Below are positions 1 to 8,727 of a DNA stretch of 18,852 nt, piece after piece (position 1 is the stretch's first letter; each line of letters begins with the position of its first letter). The notes beneath the pieces are model-generated. The model was not told the origin of the DNA. It did no database searches and was given only the letters and a program-made list of their open reading frames with translations. Position numbers and translations under genes: made by a program. Origin of the DNA: Gyrodactylus bullatarudis (Eukaryota > Platyhelminthes > Monogenea > Gyrodactylidea > Gyrodactylidae); the NCBI GenBank assembly GCA_012064415.1, contig SSNU01000410.1:1-18852 (forward strand), read 5' to 3'.

Positions 1-1616
1 GTCTCTTTGTTCATAGGTGTGAAAGTCCGTTAGTTGAATAATGCGTATAATGTGTAGCAAGAGGGTAGAGTGGGTTGGTGCGTCAATGGTGTACCTTTCA
101 CGAATAATTTTTGGACTTAGAAAAATTGTGGGGCAGAGATTTTTTTAGGAGCTAATCGCTTGTATTACCGAAATATCAAATTTCATCGACTTTCAGGTAG
201 TGAAAATGATCAAAATATCAAAATTTAATTTTGAAACGGTTATGGGGTGATTCTCAATACCAGATTCAGCATATTTAATTACTTTATCTAATTGTGATCC
301 TAAAACTCAACTTTTGATCACTCTCTTACATTGAAATCAACAAAAATTTTCAACTCAAAGTCCAAAAATATGGGATTTTAGCGCTATTTCAAGATTTCAA
401 ATTTGCCGTATTTTCCTTAAAAATTGATTTTTTCTAAATGTTTTTTTCTCTGTATCGTGGAAGAGGGCCTCATGACCTAGATTACAAAAAATCTTGATCA
501 AACTCGATTTCTTGATGAAAAAATTAAGAATTTTGTAAAAGTAGTAAATTTTCATCTTCATGTCAATTAGGTTTAGTTCAGGCCATAGGCTAGTATAACT
601 TTCAACTTCTTACTCCCTAACTTCTAAAATTAGTGTGAAAAATATATTGATAATCGAAATTTTATTGAAATTCTAACCAAACTGTGAACTCGAAATTCAA
701 CTTCCAAGCAATAAAGAGTAAAATTTTCATATGTAGCATTGATTGAATTTGATTTTCTTGTCTAATCTTTATCCTTAAAATTCTTTTGGTCCATTTGCCT
801 CATTCAGATCAGTAGAAATATTTATAAAAATCACCTATCGCTAAAAAGATAGCCCAAACATAAATTTAAGCATAGTAATGTTATATATTACATATTTCGG
901 TAGTTATTTAATAATCACCAAGGTGAATTTATCGATTTTATTATTTAAAAATCCTTATTGGAGATCGAGAATCAGTGTATCTCTCTCTCGATAAACTTTC
1001 AGAATCATAAATTTTAAAATTGAAATTGGTTCTGAGAAAATTGGAAAAAGAAATAAACTCAGTTTTGGAGGCTAGGAATCAGACTAAATTTTAATTTGGC
1101 GATTTGATACGAACCGAGATAACTTCACCATGTAAACCTGGTCGATATAAAGATTTAATAAATAAATATTTATAGTCAAATTATATCATGAACAAAAGAA
1201 AAGTATTTCAGAAATTCTCAAGATATTTATACAAATCCATTTTTGGTAAATGCAATATCTTTTCGTGAAATTTCATTGAATAAAGATGGGAGCCTATCTA
1301 AAAAGTATAAAGATTAGAAGCATTATTTATAGGTCTTTTTAGTTTGACATTGTTATTTCTCAAGACTCTCTGATTTAGTTTGGCATTCCAGAGACTTTGA
1401 ACATTGTCCTCTGCTAGTAATAATATATATATGATGCAAAATATTGAGAAATATAAACAAGGAAAGTAAAGACAATTACTATCGATCTTTCGAGAGACCA
1501 ATGGCTAGGAATATCAAGATTTAAAATACTTTTTATTCGCCTGTGAGTGGATTTAAAACTTGTATTTTCATCAATCTTTCAGAAAAAAATTATTAGTATA
1601 AATAACTTTTTTCTAG
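1..1616 (+). other. GCLC upstream intron, no gene seen
   Basis: This is AT-rich non-coding sequence upstream of the first recognised GCLC exon. No earlier GCLC exon was found by looking for the conserved motifs that should precede G-I-D-x-L-L-A, so it is read as one intron running beyond the window. The only structure supported is a short dispersed repeat at 544-577. The small minus-strand frame at 1298-1501 is low-complexity and not supported. Confidence 0.6.
544..577 (+). repeat. Short dispersed repeat R1, copy 1
   Basis: This 34-base segment recurs at 3629-3662 in the next intron with one mismatch (TTTTC versus TTCTC near the start). The core is TCATCTTCATGTCAATTAGG. The flanks (TTTTGTAAAA upstream, CTCGAT further upstream) also resemble each other more weakly, so both are probably remnants of a longer dispersed element. 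Confidence 0.75.
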
Positions 1617-1732
1617 GTATCGATGATATTTTGGCAAAGCACATTTCCCATCTATTCATTCGTGATCCAATTGCTTTATATAAGGAGAAAGTTACTAATC
1701 CCCCTGAGGAAAATGACACAGATCACTTTGAG
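1617..1732 (+). CDS. GCLC: GCLC internal exon (glutamate-cysteine ligase catalytic subunit), first exon in window
   Basis: This exon encodes 38 codons beginning GIDDILAKHISHLFIRDP and ending DHFE. They match the conserved GCLC segment G-I-D-x-L-L-A-x-H-x-x-H-L-F-I-R-D-P. GCLC joins glutamate and cysteine with ATP, the rate-limiting step of glutathione synthesis in the cytosol. The acceptor is a T-rich tract plus TAG at 1614-1616 and the donor is GAG|gtaagc at 1732/1733. The exon starts with two bases (GT) that complete a Gly codon begun in the preceding exon, which is outside the window. The open frame extends upstream to 1547, but that part has no similarity and reads through the acceptor, so it is intron. 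Family recognition is by eye from conserved residues and is strong because all four exons line up in order. Confidence 0.93.
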
Positions 1733-2684
1733 GTAAGCTTACCTTCACACAAAGATCATTATTACCTTTTACCTGTATTATTATTGCTCTGTTATTGCTG
1801 ATTAAAGATTTGAACTAAATAAAGTTTTGTGTATATAAGCGCAATTAGTTAGAAAAATATAGAGCAAGTTTTTTTATTTCGAGGTGATAATAACTTATTC
1901 ATATGCAATATTGATTATATTCTGAAAAAGATGTTTAAACATCACCCGGATTTAATTTGATCACTTGAAATTACATTTCTAATACAGTAATGAATTTTAT
2001 AAGCGTCTTGACCATAGTTTTGTTTAAAGAATATAAAAAAATATTCTAAATGTATCTACTGAATAGTAGATATCGTGTAAATAAATAATCACACTGATAG
2101 AGATTGAATATTTTTAAAAAAAGTATTTTATTCTAGATATAAAATTCTGATGTAAAATTTTACGCTGATCACGAATCTGGTATTTAAAAAATTTTGGCTG
2201 TCTGTGAGCTGAGATTATGGACAAAAACCAAATTTTTGAAATTTCGAAAAACACCTCTTTTGCAATTTAATAAAAGATTATAATCATTTGATAAATGATT
2301 ATTTATCATCTGAAATTACTCATGTTTCATTCCAGATCTAAACTAATTGGTTATAACCAGATCATTAATAATTCGTTTACAGACTCTAGAGTCTCTACTG
2401 ATACTCTTACTCAATAATTCTTCTAAACATTTTAAACCAATTATCAGATTTTCGACAATTTTTTGAACAGAGTTGCATTTATTTTGTATATATTGTTACT
2501 CTTGATAGTCTCAAGACTTCCTAGCAAAGCCAGTTAAATTTGATGCTCAGTTTCAAGATTATCTGATAGTCTCAAGAATCCCGGAAATATTGTTACTAAT
2601 TACAAGTTTAACTGACTCTCAGTTAATCTTGTTATTCGGTTTCAAGATTATCGGGATTCTTGTTACTATAACTTTTTCAGATGA

Positions 2685-2955
2685 ATTTCGTATAATTCAG
2701 TTTTCAATTTCGTAAAATTTAAATTGAATATTGTAAATTTTTCAAATCGTTTTCGTATGCATAATAAATTCATTCATTGAATAAAAATATTATCAAATGG
2801 TTTTCGTACTAAAGGGTAATGAATTTCGTAAATTTTCAAATCGTTTTCGTAACATAATTTTAATCGTAAAATATTTGTGTTAATTTTCAAATCAATTTTG
2901 TAAACTGAAGTTTTCTTTTTCGTAAATTTACAAATGGTTTTCATAAACAAATTTA
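2685..2955 (+). repeat. Degenerate tandem repeat (TTTTCAAATCGTTTTCGTA family)
   Basis: A motif close to GTAAATTTTCAAATCGTTTT occurs about five times, near 2734, 2790, 2828, 2879 and 2920, with variants such as CAAATGGTTTTCGTA and CAAATCAATTTTGTA. The spacing is about 40-55 bases, with looser TTTCGTAAA units before and between. This looks like an old minisatellite or a decayed internally repetitive element. Confidence 0.6.
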
Positions 2956-3093
2956 GCTGATAATAAGTGATTATTATTTGACTTTTAACACATTTAGGTC
3001 TGGAAAACCATCCAGTTTATTCGTACCACCCTTAGGACTTGAATTGCATCTTTAAATCGAGTCAAAAGGTTGATGCAGACTTATATTGTGATT

Positions 3094-3514
3094 AAAATCA
3101 ATCTGAACAAATTTAGGCCGTTTTTCGAATTTCGAAAATGCACCAAATTTCCACTTTTTCAACTTTTGAATCCAAAATTCTTATCGATTTCAAAGATTTG
3201 AAGAAGTTAAATGCAGATATTCGAAACCAACATTAAAAAATGAATTCGAATTGGGCCGTGGATGTAGAGAGGAATCTACTGTTTTTAAGAAAAAGTTAAA
3301 CTTTTAAATTTTGGATTATCCATCTTCGTGATAATCAATAAATTAATACTTTTCGATTTCCCACGATAATGACGAATTTCTGTAGCCGAATTCGAATTTT
3401 TCGTCGAATGTTGGTTTCGAATATCTGCGTATAACTGCTTCAAATCTTTGAAATCGATAAGAGAATTTTGGATTTGAAATTCGAAAAACAGCCTAAGTTT
3501 GGTCAGATTGATTT
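3094..3514. repeat. Foldback (long inverted-repeat) element
   Basis: The left arm (about 3094-3256) and the right arm (about 3384-3514) are reverse complements with scattered mismatches and indels. Matching blocks are AATCAATCTGA/TCAGATTGATT, TTATCGATTTCAAAGATTTG against CAAATCTTTGAAATCGATAA, and AGATATTCGAAACCAACATT against its complement near 3414-3433. The arms are separated by about 125 bases without clear pairing. No transposase is present, so this is a non-autonomous foldback or MITE-like element, and a transcript of the intron could form a long hairpin. Confidence 0.85.
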
Positions 3515-3628
3515 TTTTGGGAATTTTTTTAAAATTTTCCCAACTTATTTACTTATTTTATGAATGAATTCGAAAAATAACTTTTTTCCTGACTTCTCGA
3601 TAAAAAATATTGATTTTTTGTAAAAAAT

Positions 3629-3662
3629 GTAAATTCTCATCTTCATGTCAATTAGGTTTAGT
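3629..3662 (+). repeat. Short dispersed repeat R1, copy 2
   Basis: This matches 544-577 in 33 of 34 bases, in the same orientation. It lies in the intron between GCLC exons 1617-1732 and 3868-4153. Just downstream, GAGTCTT and AAGACTC form a small perfect hairpin with a 5-base loop (about 3686-3704). Confidence 0.75.
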
Positions 3663-3867
3663 GACAAGATTAACTGAATTGCCAGTGAGTCTTAAATCAA
3701 GACTCTTGAGATTACCAAGATTAACGGTAAAATATACAATAATTATTTTATTTTTATATTTCAATATAATCTATATATTTCAACAAAAAAAGACTGAGGT
3801 AGAAAAATATCGATATTTAAGAATAATCTTGAACTTTCTCAAGATTAATTAATTCAAACTCACTTAG

Positions 3868-4153
3868 AATATCCAATCAACAAATTGGCAATCAATGAGA
3901 TTCAAGCCCCCCCCGCCAAACTCATCCATCGGATGGAGAGTTGAATTTCGACCGACTGAAATCCAACTGTCTGACATGGAGAATGCCGCTTTTGCCTGCT
4001 TCGTGGTTCTTTTGACCAGAGTTATTTTGACATTCAAGCTAAACTTTCTCATTCCTATAAACTTTGTTGATGAAAATATGAAAAGAGCTGCCAAGAGGAA
4101 TTCAGTAAACACCCAAAAGTTTTACTTTAGACGAGGGGATCTCTTAACTTCGA
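3868..4153 (+). CDS. GCLC: GCLC internal exon, most conserved core segment
   Basis: The exon starts in phase 0 after a CACTTAG acceptor and reads [19 protein letters not shown], followed by [20 protein letters not shown] and [18 protein letters not shown], then VDENM and FYFRRGD. The run [27 protein letters not shown] is a signature of animal GCLC and lies in the substrate-binding core of the ligase fold. The donor was placed at TCGA|gtgaga (4153/4154). This leaves one base of a split codon, exactly what the next exon needs (AA at 5342-5343), giving a Lys codon. The frame stays open to 4191, but the extra codons are low-complexity intron sequence. The four prolines are encoded by a C-rich run at 3906-3915, a risk point for sequencing slips, yet the frame is intact. 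Confidence 0.95.
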
Positions 4154-5341
4154 GTGAGATTGAATTTTTCAAAATTTCAATCAGCAAGTGAAATTTTGTT
4201 AAAATTAAATAAAGTTGACGAAATAATCACGCAGAATCCATGTCTGAATAAAGTTTTGAAAATCGACTCTTACTTTGAATGATATTAAAGTTTAAAAATT
4301 TCTCTGAGTTTCTTAGGCCAAATTTTTATCGATTCAATTTTCCAAAATCACAAACAATTTTAAAAAGAGGAAAATTCGGACTCATTTCATTTTAGGATTC
4401 AAAAGATATTTTTCCGACTATCCACTGATAAATATTGAGATTTTGGTTATTAAATTGTCTAGATTAACCCTAAAAGTTCCTAGAGTTCTATCCCACAACA
4501 TTTTAGCAACTCATTATTATTCATTAAAGCCCGAGAAAATACTTCGTTTACCCAAAAATCTTGGCTCTATCATTCGTCAAACTCGTGCTATCCTAATTCA
4601 AAGAGAGTTGATTTTTCAAAAAATTTTATTTCTGTTTAAAAATGTTTTTTGAAAACCTACTTCACAAGGTCAAACCTGTAGAATTCAAATATGCAATCGC
4701 CTGAAGTCTATCTCCTAAACATACAAAGATAGCCTGCTTTTTGATCTAAATATAAATCTGTATATAAATTACAGGTAAAATCCCCTGAAAGTAGAACAGA
4801 TTAATATTAATCGGGATAGTATGCCTATTATATAGGGCTTTTTTTATAGGGGAGAAGACTAGTGTCGTTTCATTGGTCAGTCCCTATAGACTAATCAGAG
4901 TCGAGTATATATTTTCGTAATTTTCTGAAGTCATTTTGATCTCTATTTTTACATGAATGAAAAGAGAATTTTTCGGGCTATCTCAAACATTAAAAATAAT
5001 TTTCCTAGCATACTGAATACTGTACATTACAAAGGTATGTAATTATTTACATTTTCATACATTTACATAATAAATATAAAAGTTTGTTATCGTTCCTCTA
5101 CGGTCAGTCGTACGGTGAAATTTGTCTGGCGTAGCTGTTAACTTGCCTATTACACGTGTAGATTTTGACTCTTGTAGATTTTCAAATTATTAGATTCATC
5201 ATTATAGAGTTTGCTGCAAAACTTTAAACCTTATTTAACAACAGTATAAATCATTTTAATTTTGCTAATTTTTTGAACAAGTGCGGTACGCTACTGGAAA
5301 TGATATGATAAAATGAACTCTATTTAAGAACTCTATTTTAG
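4154..5341 (+). other. GCLC intron of 1188 bp
   Basis: This intron begins gtgaga and ends attttag. It holds the most complete copy of dispersed repeat R2 (about 4525-4690). No gene is seen in the rest; the 69-aa frame at 4443-4652 lies over the repeat and has no recognisable family. Confidence 0.75.
4525..4690 (+). repeat. Dispersed repeat R2, uninterrupted copy
   Basis: Segments GAAAATACTTCGTTTAC, TCTTGGCTCTATCATTCGTC, CTAATTCAAAGAGAGTTGAT and GTTTAAAAATGTTTTTTG recur, diverged, in the next intron. There they are split between 5835-5947 and 7217-7520 by an insertion. This copy therefore serves as an empty-site reference for the Penelope-like insertion at 5948-7216. Confidence 0.7.
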
Positions 5342-5499
5342 AAAAATGCAAATACGAAGCAATAAACAGGTGGTCCGAACAAAGTCTCAATGATGAGGCC
5401 AAACGTGATAAAATTTGTCATGACAATGACAGCGATGATGATATTGATCCAAATACATCCTACATCGAGTCCAGCATCAATGATATCATCAATGGAAGT
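5342..5499 (+). CDS. GCLC: GCLC internal exon with divergent acidic insert
   Basis: This short exon of 158 nt has acceptor TTTTAG at 5336-5341 and donor AGT|gtaagt at 5499/5500. Two leading bases complete a codon from the previous exon; the rest is 52 codons. The end, SYIESSINDIINGS, matches the GCLC segment Y-x-L-M-S-I-x-x-I-I-N-G-K. The preceding 35 or so residues (CKYEAINRWSEQ..., then an Asp-rich stretch HDNDSDDDIDPN) are not conserved. They occupy the place of the variable loop between FYFRK and the helix in other animals, here longer and strongly acidic. The exon is assigned by phase compatibility on both sides and by the conserved tail. It contains no ORF long enough to be noticed alone. 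Confidence 0.88.
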
Positions 5500-5834
5500 G
5501 TAAGTAGTCTCCTTACTTTTACTGGATTACCAACACTGGAACACAACTGATTGAGTCACATGTTCCTTTTTATTTCTTCATTCATTTACTCTACTTTCGA
5601 AATCTGACACCTTTATCTCTTTTATTCGTTGGGATCTTTATCTTCATTAATTTTATCTTTTTTATTTTTCCCATTTGTTTTTGAGATTAAGCTTATGTTC
5701 TCTAGTGCTTGAGATTTCTACTTATTTCCTGTAGCTGTTGGTCTTGGACTTACTTGTTATATTTGGGACTTAAGATGCCTCTACAAGAAACTTTAGTCAA
5801 AAAATGTCCTTTTAGAAACGCATTGTTACTGTAT

Positions 5835-5947
5835 TCATCTAGGCCTTAGAAAATACTTCATTTACAAATGACTCAAAAGGAAATCTATAAATCTCCTGGA
5901 ATGTGCAAAGATCTTAGCTCTGTTATTCGTCAAACACATGCTATTCT
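5835..5947 (+). repeat. Dispersed repeat R2, left half of interrupted copy
   Basis: GAAAATACTTCATTTAC and TCTTAGCTCTGTTATTCGTC match the copy at 4525-4690, with about 50 extra bases between the two blocks. The sequence ends with ACATGCTATTCT, which is repeated at 7217-7228 as the target duplication of the inserted element. Confidence 0.7.
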
Positions 5948-5950
5948 TAA

Positions 5951-6223
5951 ACTGGTAACACGGCCATAAGAGATCATGTTAAGAAGAATGTCAATACTTT
6001 GAAAACAGCCGAAGCCTTTTTCATCAAGAAAGAAAACCCTAGCCTATGCAAACAGAAGAAAATAATAAAACCGCTTGGTCTTAATTGACCAAATGTGAAC
6101 AATAGGATCGCATCCTCAGCTCAGACTAGTAGCCAACCTCAAGAATCAAGGAAAAGAATGAGGCGTTCAGATGTAGAAAATAACTCCAACAAAATTACGA
6201 AATACTTCAGCCAACAAAATTGA
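5951..6223 (+). pseudogene. GIY-YIG endonuclease C-terminal fragment of PLE-C
   Basis: One frame with a single internal stop (TGA 6086-6088) reads NTAIRDHVKKN, then TAEAFFIKKENPSLCKQ, PLGLN, a variable stretch SSAQTSSQPQESRKRMRRS, and ends NKITKYFSQQN. Compared with the intact copy at 10274-11134, NTAI..HV matches NSAV..HL, and AEAFFIKKENPSLC matches AESHFITKLKPNLC, which contains the presumed catalytic Glu. About 30 residues seem to be missing between these blocks. The C-terminal extension is shorter than in the other copies but keeps a basic cluster followed by I-x-x-Y-F. The start is set by the 5' truncation of the insertion, so no initiator codon exists. Confidence 0.75.
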
Positions 6224-6448
6224 GAATGAAATCTATAGTATCCCTGACATATTACGTGTGTTCTAACATTATTATTTTATTATCATTATGATGATCAATG
6301 CTATATACAGTGTATACTATACACAGACCTCATATGTCAATGTTGCACTACACTCTAAGTTTATGCCTAACCCTGTATACTTTCATATCATATATGCATG
6401 AGAAATGGGACCCACCTCAAAAGCCAAATAATTATAAAATGTGATAAC

Positions 6449-7036
6449 TAGGGCCTCAAAAATAGTACCAAAAAAGATGAAAAATAGTATCTCATAAACT
6501 GAAATATAAGTGGGAAAAAGTACTTTCAAGAAAATTTAAGAGATTTTGAGTAAAAAAATAGTTTTCTACTTTAAATTGTTGCAGAATTTTTAGTCAATCT
6601 TGTGTCAGCAAAATTTCGGATTCAAATTTTTTTTTCCATGATAGAAAATGACTCTTTAACTGTTCTTGTGCATATTTCACAAAATACATACTTGTATATC
6701 CTTTTAGTTGAAATTTGAAATTCATTAAGAAATATTATCCAACAAAAAGCTACGATCTAGATGCTATTTTCTTACATGATGAAAGCTCGATATCAGGAAT
6801 ATAGCTATCAATTCATCGAAAATTGTGATTGGTAAATAGTTGAGGGATACTATATTCTGAGATTAAATTTGAAAAATAGTACAATAAAGTACCTGGGCAA
6901 CAATTTAGTACAGAAATAGTACCAGCTATCTTTTAAATAGGATTAGATAAGCAGATTTTTTCTTCAGATTATTAAAAATCAGCCAGTCCTTTGTCTAGAG
7001 TAAAAATAGACCCAATAGTACTTTTTTGAGGCCCTA
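6449..7036. mobile_element. hAT-type non-autonomous element (MITE), 588 bp
   Basis: The ends are inverted repeats TAGGGCCTCAAAAA at 6449-6462 and its complement at about 7023-7036. They are flanked by a perfect 8-bp target duplication GTGATAAC at 6441-6448 and 7037-7044. An 8-bp duplication with TAGGG-type ends is the hallmark of the hAT superfamily. The interior is AT-rich, with several AATAGTAC words and no transposase coding, so it depended on an autonomous relative. It lies wholly inside PLE-C and is the youngest of the three nested layers. Confidence 0.88.
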
Positions 7037-7089
7037 GTGATAACTCGATAGACAATGCAAATGCCCTCCAACCCTGATCATTATGAGAG

Positions 7090-7135
7090 CCAATCAGATT
7101 TTATCATATTTTTCTTTGTATTTTACTATATATTT
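7090..7135 (+). promoter_or_regulatory. CCAAT and TATA-like promoter motifs before hammerhead motif, copy 1
   Basis: CCAATCAG at 7090-7097 is followed after about 30 bases by TATATATTT at 7127-7135, directly upstream of the hammerhead-like motif. The same order and spacing occurs at 12415-12458. If the TATA box worked at the usual distance, transcription would begin inside the ribozyme-like motif. Confidence 0.45.
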
Positions 7136-7184
7136 GGCATGTAAGAGGCTGAAGAGTATGCCTGAAATAAAGCGCTTATTCCTC
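7136..7184 (+). ncRNA. Hammerhead ribozyme-like motif, copy 1 (terminal repeat of PLE-C)
   Basis: Elements in order: GGCAT (7136-7140); GTAA; GAGG (7145-7148, stem I 5' strand); CTGAAGA (7149-7155, conserved core CUGANGA); GT; ATGCC (7158-7162); T; GAAA (7164-7167, second core box); stem III AUAA/UUAU (7167-7170 with 7176-7179) around AGCGC; U7180 as the UH cleavage-site base; CCTC (7181-7184, stem I 3' strand, perfect with GAGG). ATGCC is exactly complementary to the upstream GGCAT; there is no ordinary closed stem II. Minimal hammerheads are known from terminal repeats of Penelope-like elements, which fits the neighbouring GIY-YIG relic. Activity is not shown by sequence. Confidence 0.6.
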
Positions 7185-7216
7185 AAAATTTTCTCGGCAT
7201 CCTTTCTTATTTATTA

Positions 7217-7520
7217 ACATGCTATTCTAATTCAAAGAAAGTTGATATTACTCAAAACGTATTCTTGAAGCCCTATTTTCCAGCCCCTAATAGACTAAAA
7301 GTCTATCATAATTATATACAGAATGTTTTGAGTTAAATTAACACCTCTTGTTGAGTTTTCGAAAAGTACTGTCTAATTGAATCATTAAAATCACATCTTT
7401 CTTATCCAACTTCTTTTGGATCTCATAAATTCTGTTTAAGATTCCTAATAAATTAACTCTTTGTGTTGTTTAAAAATGTTCTCTAACCTTCCCCATGAGT
7501 CTATAGAATCTAACCACATT
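7217..7520 (+). repeat. Dispersed repeat R2, right half of interrupted copy
   Basis: The sequence resumes with ACATGCTATTCT and CTAATTCAAAGAAAGTTGAT, matching 4586-4612. Later GTTTAAAAATGTTCTCT (about 7468-7484) and TAGAATCTAA match the end of the 4525-4690 copy. Material between about 7255 and 7440 is not in the reference copy and may be further insertion or divergence. Confidence 0.6.
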
Positions 7521-7571
7521 TTTAGCCATCATACTAAACAACTGCAAATTAATTTTTTTTTTAATTTATAG

Positions 7572-7856
7572 GATGATTTTCCTGGAATTGTTCCCTTGAT
7601 TCATCACTATTTATCCTTGATTGAATGTCCAAATGCTGGTACAATAAAACTTATAAATAAATATCTTACCATAATATCAATGAAAGCCAGCGGAAGGCTA
7701 GACACAACTGCAACATGGCTTCGAAAACAAGTCATCAACCATGAAGATTACAAACATGACTCGAAAATTACTGAGAAAATCTGTTATGATTTGATGAAAA
7801 TGGCGGTTAAAATAGGTGATGGTGATTTAGTACCAGAAGATTTATTTCTAGCATAG
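7572..7856 (+). CDS. GCLC: GCLC terminal exon with stop codon
   Basis: After a T-rich tract and ATAG acceptor (7568-7571) the exon opens in phase 0 with DDFPGIVPLIHHYL, matching F-P-G-L-I-P-L-L in GCLC. It continues with MKASGRLDTTATWLRKQV and NHEDYKHDSKITEKICYDL, matching K-R-A-S-G-E-L-x-T-x-A-x-W-x-R and H-P-D-Y-K-x-D-S-x-I. It ends EDLFLA and TAG at 7854-7856. The C-terminus lacks the short Lys/Ser-rich tail found in vertebrate GCLC. The cysteine that in human GCLC (Cys553) is implicated in the disulfide to the modifier subunit is not at the equivalent position by eye; the nearest cysteine is several residues upstream in LIECPN. The ORF start at 7596 (TTG) is not a real start. Confidence 0.95.
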   Translation, partial: DDFPGIVPLIHHYLSLIECPNAGTIKLINKYLTIISMKASGRLDTTATWLRKQVINHEDYKHDSKITEKICYDLMKMAVKIGDGDLVPEDLFLA

Positions 7857-8727
7857 TAGTCCCAGATTTTACTATTTATTAGTTTGATATTTAATTCCAA
7901 AGAATCTAGTGTGTTTTATACTCATTCTTACCTAGTTGATTTTAGTTGAAAAAATATCAATTTACTATAGCAGAAATACAGACAACCTTACTTTTATTGT
8001 AATACTACTCTGATCTTATTCGAGTTGAGTAGAGTTGGACTACTCATCTCTTTTCCTCATCAACTGGAACTATTTTACTACCATTTTATGACTTTTGGAC
8101 TTTATCAGATGATTTTTTTAAAGAGAAACACCGTCTTGTGATGTCATTGAATTGAATAATTTGTGCCTTTCGTCCAATCAATTTATTTATTTAATGTACA
8201 AGTTAACATACTGCTACTCTTTGGGAGTCTATTCCGAATACATTCTTGTCATAATAATTCACACATTCAATAGCAATAACCTTTGAGTAATTGACATATT
8301 TTGTTATCTCTAATTTTTCTTTAATATATTATTCTCAGTAGAATAGTTGAATTTTCTTTTGATGTTACCGTGAATCGTGTTAAAGGTTCTTACGATTCAC
8401 TAGTAGTTCGTATAAATTTCTGAATTGGGCAGGGATTCGTACGAATCACTAGGGAATCGTGGAAATTTTAAATTCCTTCTTCAGATAATTTTTATCTTCG
8501 TGGTGAACAAATTAAGTTTATGGCGCTGATATGATTCACGTAATTTATCAAAAACGTCCGAAAATCCGCTTAAAATCATCTTTGTAGATATGTAAGAAAA
8601 TATTTTTTATTTATCAAATTCTTCAAGTTTAATTATAATATAAAATAAGTTATTTTTTTGCATGATAAACTACTGTGGCATCTGGAGTTACACAATAGAT
8701 TATTCTTGCGACACTTTTTTAAATCAG
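7857..8727. other. GCLC 3' untranslated and intergenic sequence
   Basis: This AT-rich sequence follows the GCLC stop. No canonical AATAAA was found close downstream, so the end of the mRNA is not placed. TTTATTTATTTAATG at 8184-8198 resembles an AU-rich instability element. A cluster of GAATCGT/ACGATTC motifs lies at 8370-8460 (separate entry). No coding sequence is seen. Confidence 0.5.
8370..8460. repeat. Hairpin and palindrome cluster of GAATCGT motifs
   Basis: GTGAATCGT (8370-8378) and ACGATTCAC (8392-8400) form a perfect 9-bp stem with a 13-base loop. The sequence continues CTAGTAG. Further on, ATTCGTACGAAT (8435-8446) is a perfect 12-bp palindrome, followed by CACTAGGGAATCGT. ACGATTCACTAG and ACGAATCACTAG are near copies. 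The origin is unknown; it could be the end of a decayed DNA transposon or a protein-binding array. Confidence 0.6.

Larger units (their letters stand above)
1733..3867 (+). other. GCLC intron of 2135 bp, repeat-filled
   Basis: This intron begins gtaagc and ends cacttag. It contains degenerate TTTCAAATCGTTTTCGTA-type repeats (about 2685-2955), a large foldback repeat (3094-3514) and a copy of R1 (3629-3662). Around 2500-2660 the phrases GATAGTCTCAAGA and CAGTTTCAAGATTATC recur, suggesting further decayed repeats. No coding potential was recognised; the 80-aa frame at 3610-3852 is low-complexity. Confidence 0.8.
5948..7216 (+). mobile_element. 5'-truncated Penelope-like element (PLE-C) in GCLC intron
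   Basis: This insertion is bounded by a perfect 12-bp direct repeat, ACATGCTATTCT, at 5936-5947 and 7217-7228. It interrupts repeat R2, whose undisturbed version at 4576-4612 shows the empty site. Internally, on the + strand, it begins inside a GIY-YIG endonuclease reading frame (5951-6223). It then has about 220 bases of AT-rich 3' sequence, a later hAT-type insertion (6449-7036), a CCAAT/TATA-bearing stretch and a hammerhead-like motif (7136-7184). Truncation at the 5' end with a retained 3' end is typical of target-primed reverse transcription. The copy is dead: its reading frame has an internal TGA and an apparent deletion in the domain. Confidence 0.75.
5500..7571 (+). other. GCLC last intron of 2072 bp with nested transposons
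   Basis: This intron begins gtaagt and ends with a T-rich tract and tatag. In order it holds: unrecognised sequence; the left part of repeat R2 (from about 5835); a 5'-truncated Penelope-like element (5948-7216) containing a hAT-type MITE (6449-7036); and the right part of R2 (to about 7520). Confidence 0.85.

Noticed and set aside
1547..1616. Upstream part of the frame over the first GCLC exon, with a possible start codon
   Set aside because: It crosses a good acceptor (T-rich tract plus TAG at 1614-1616) and has no similarity to GCLC.
3864..4112. Minus-strand 82-aa frame over a GCLC exon
   Set aside because: It is a shadow of the conserved coding exon on the + strand.
4154..4191. Open frame continuing past the GCLC exon at 3868-4153
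   Set aside because: The donor TCGA|gtgaga gives the only phase that joins the next exon correctly; the extra residues are low-complexity.
5095..5135. ACGGTGAAATTTG in a GCLC intron as a hammerhead relic
   Set aside because: No CUGANGA box precedes it and no complementary arm is found.
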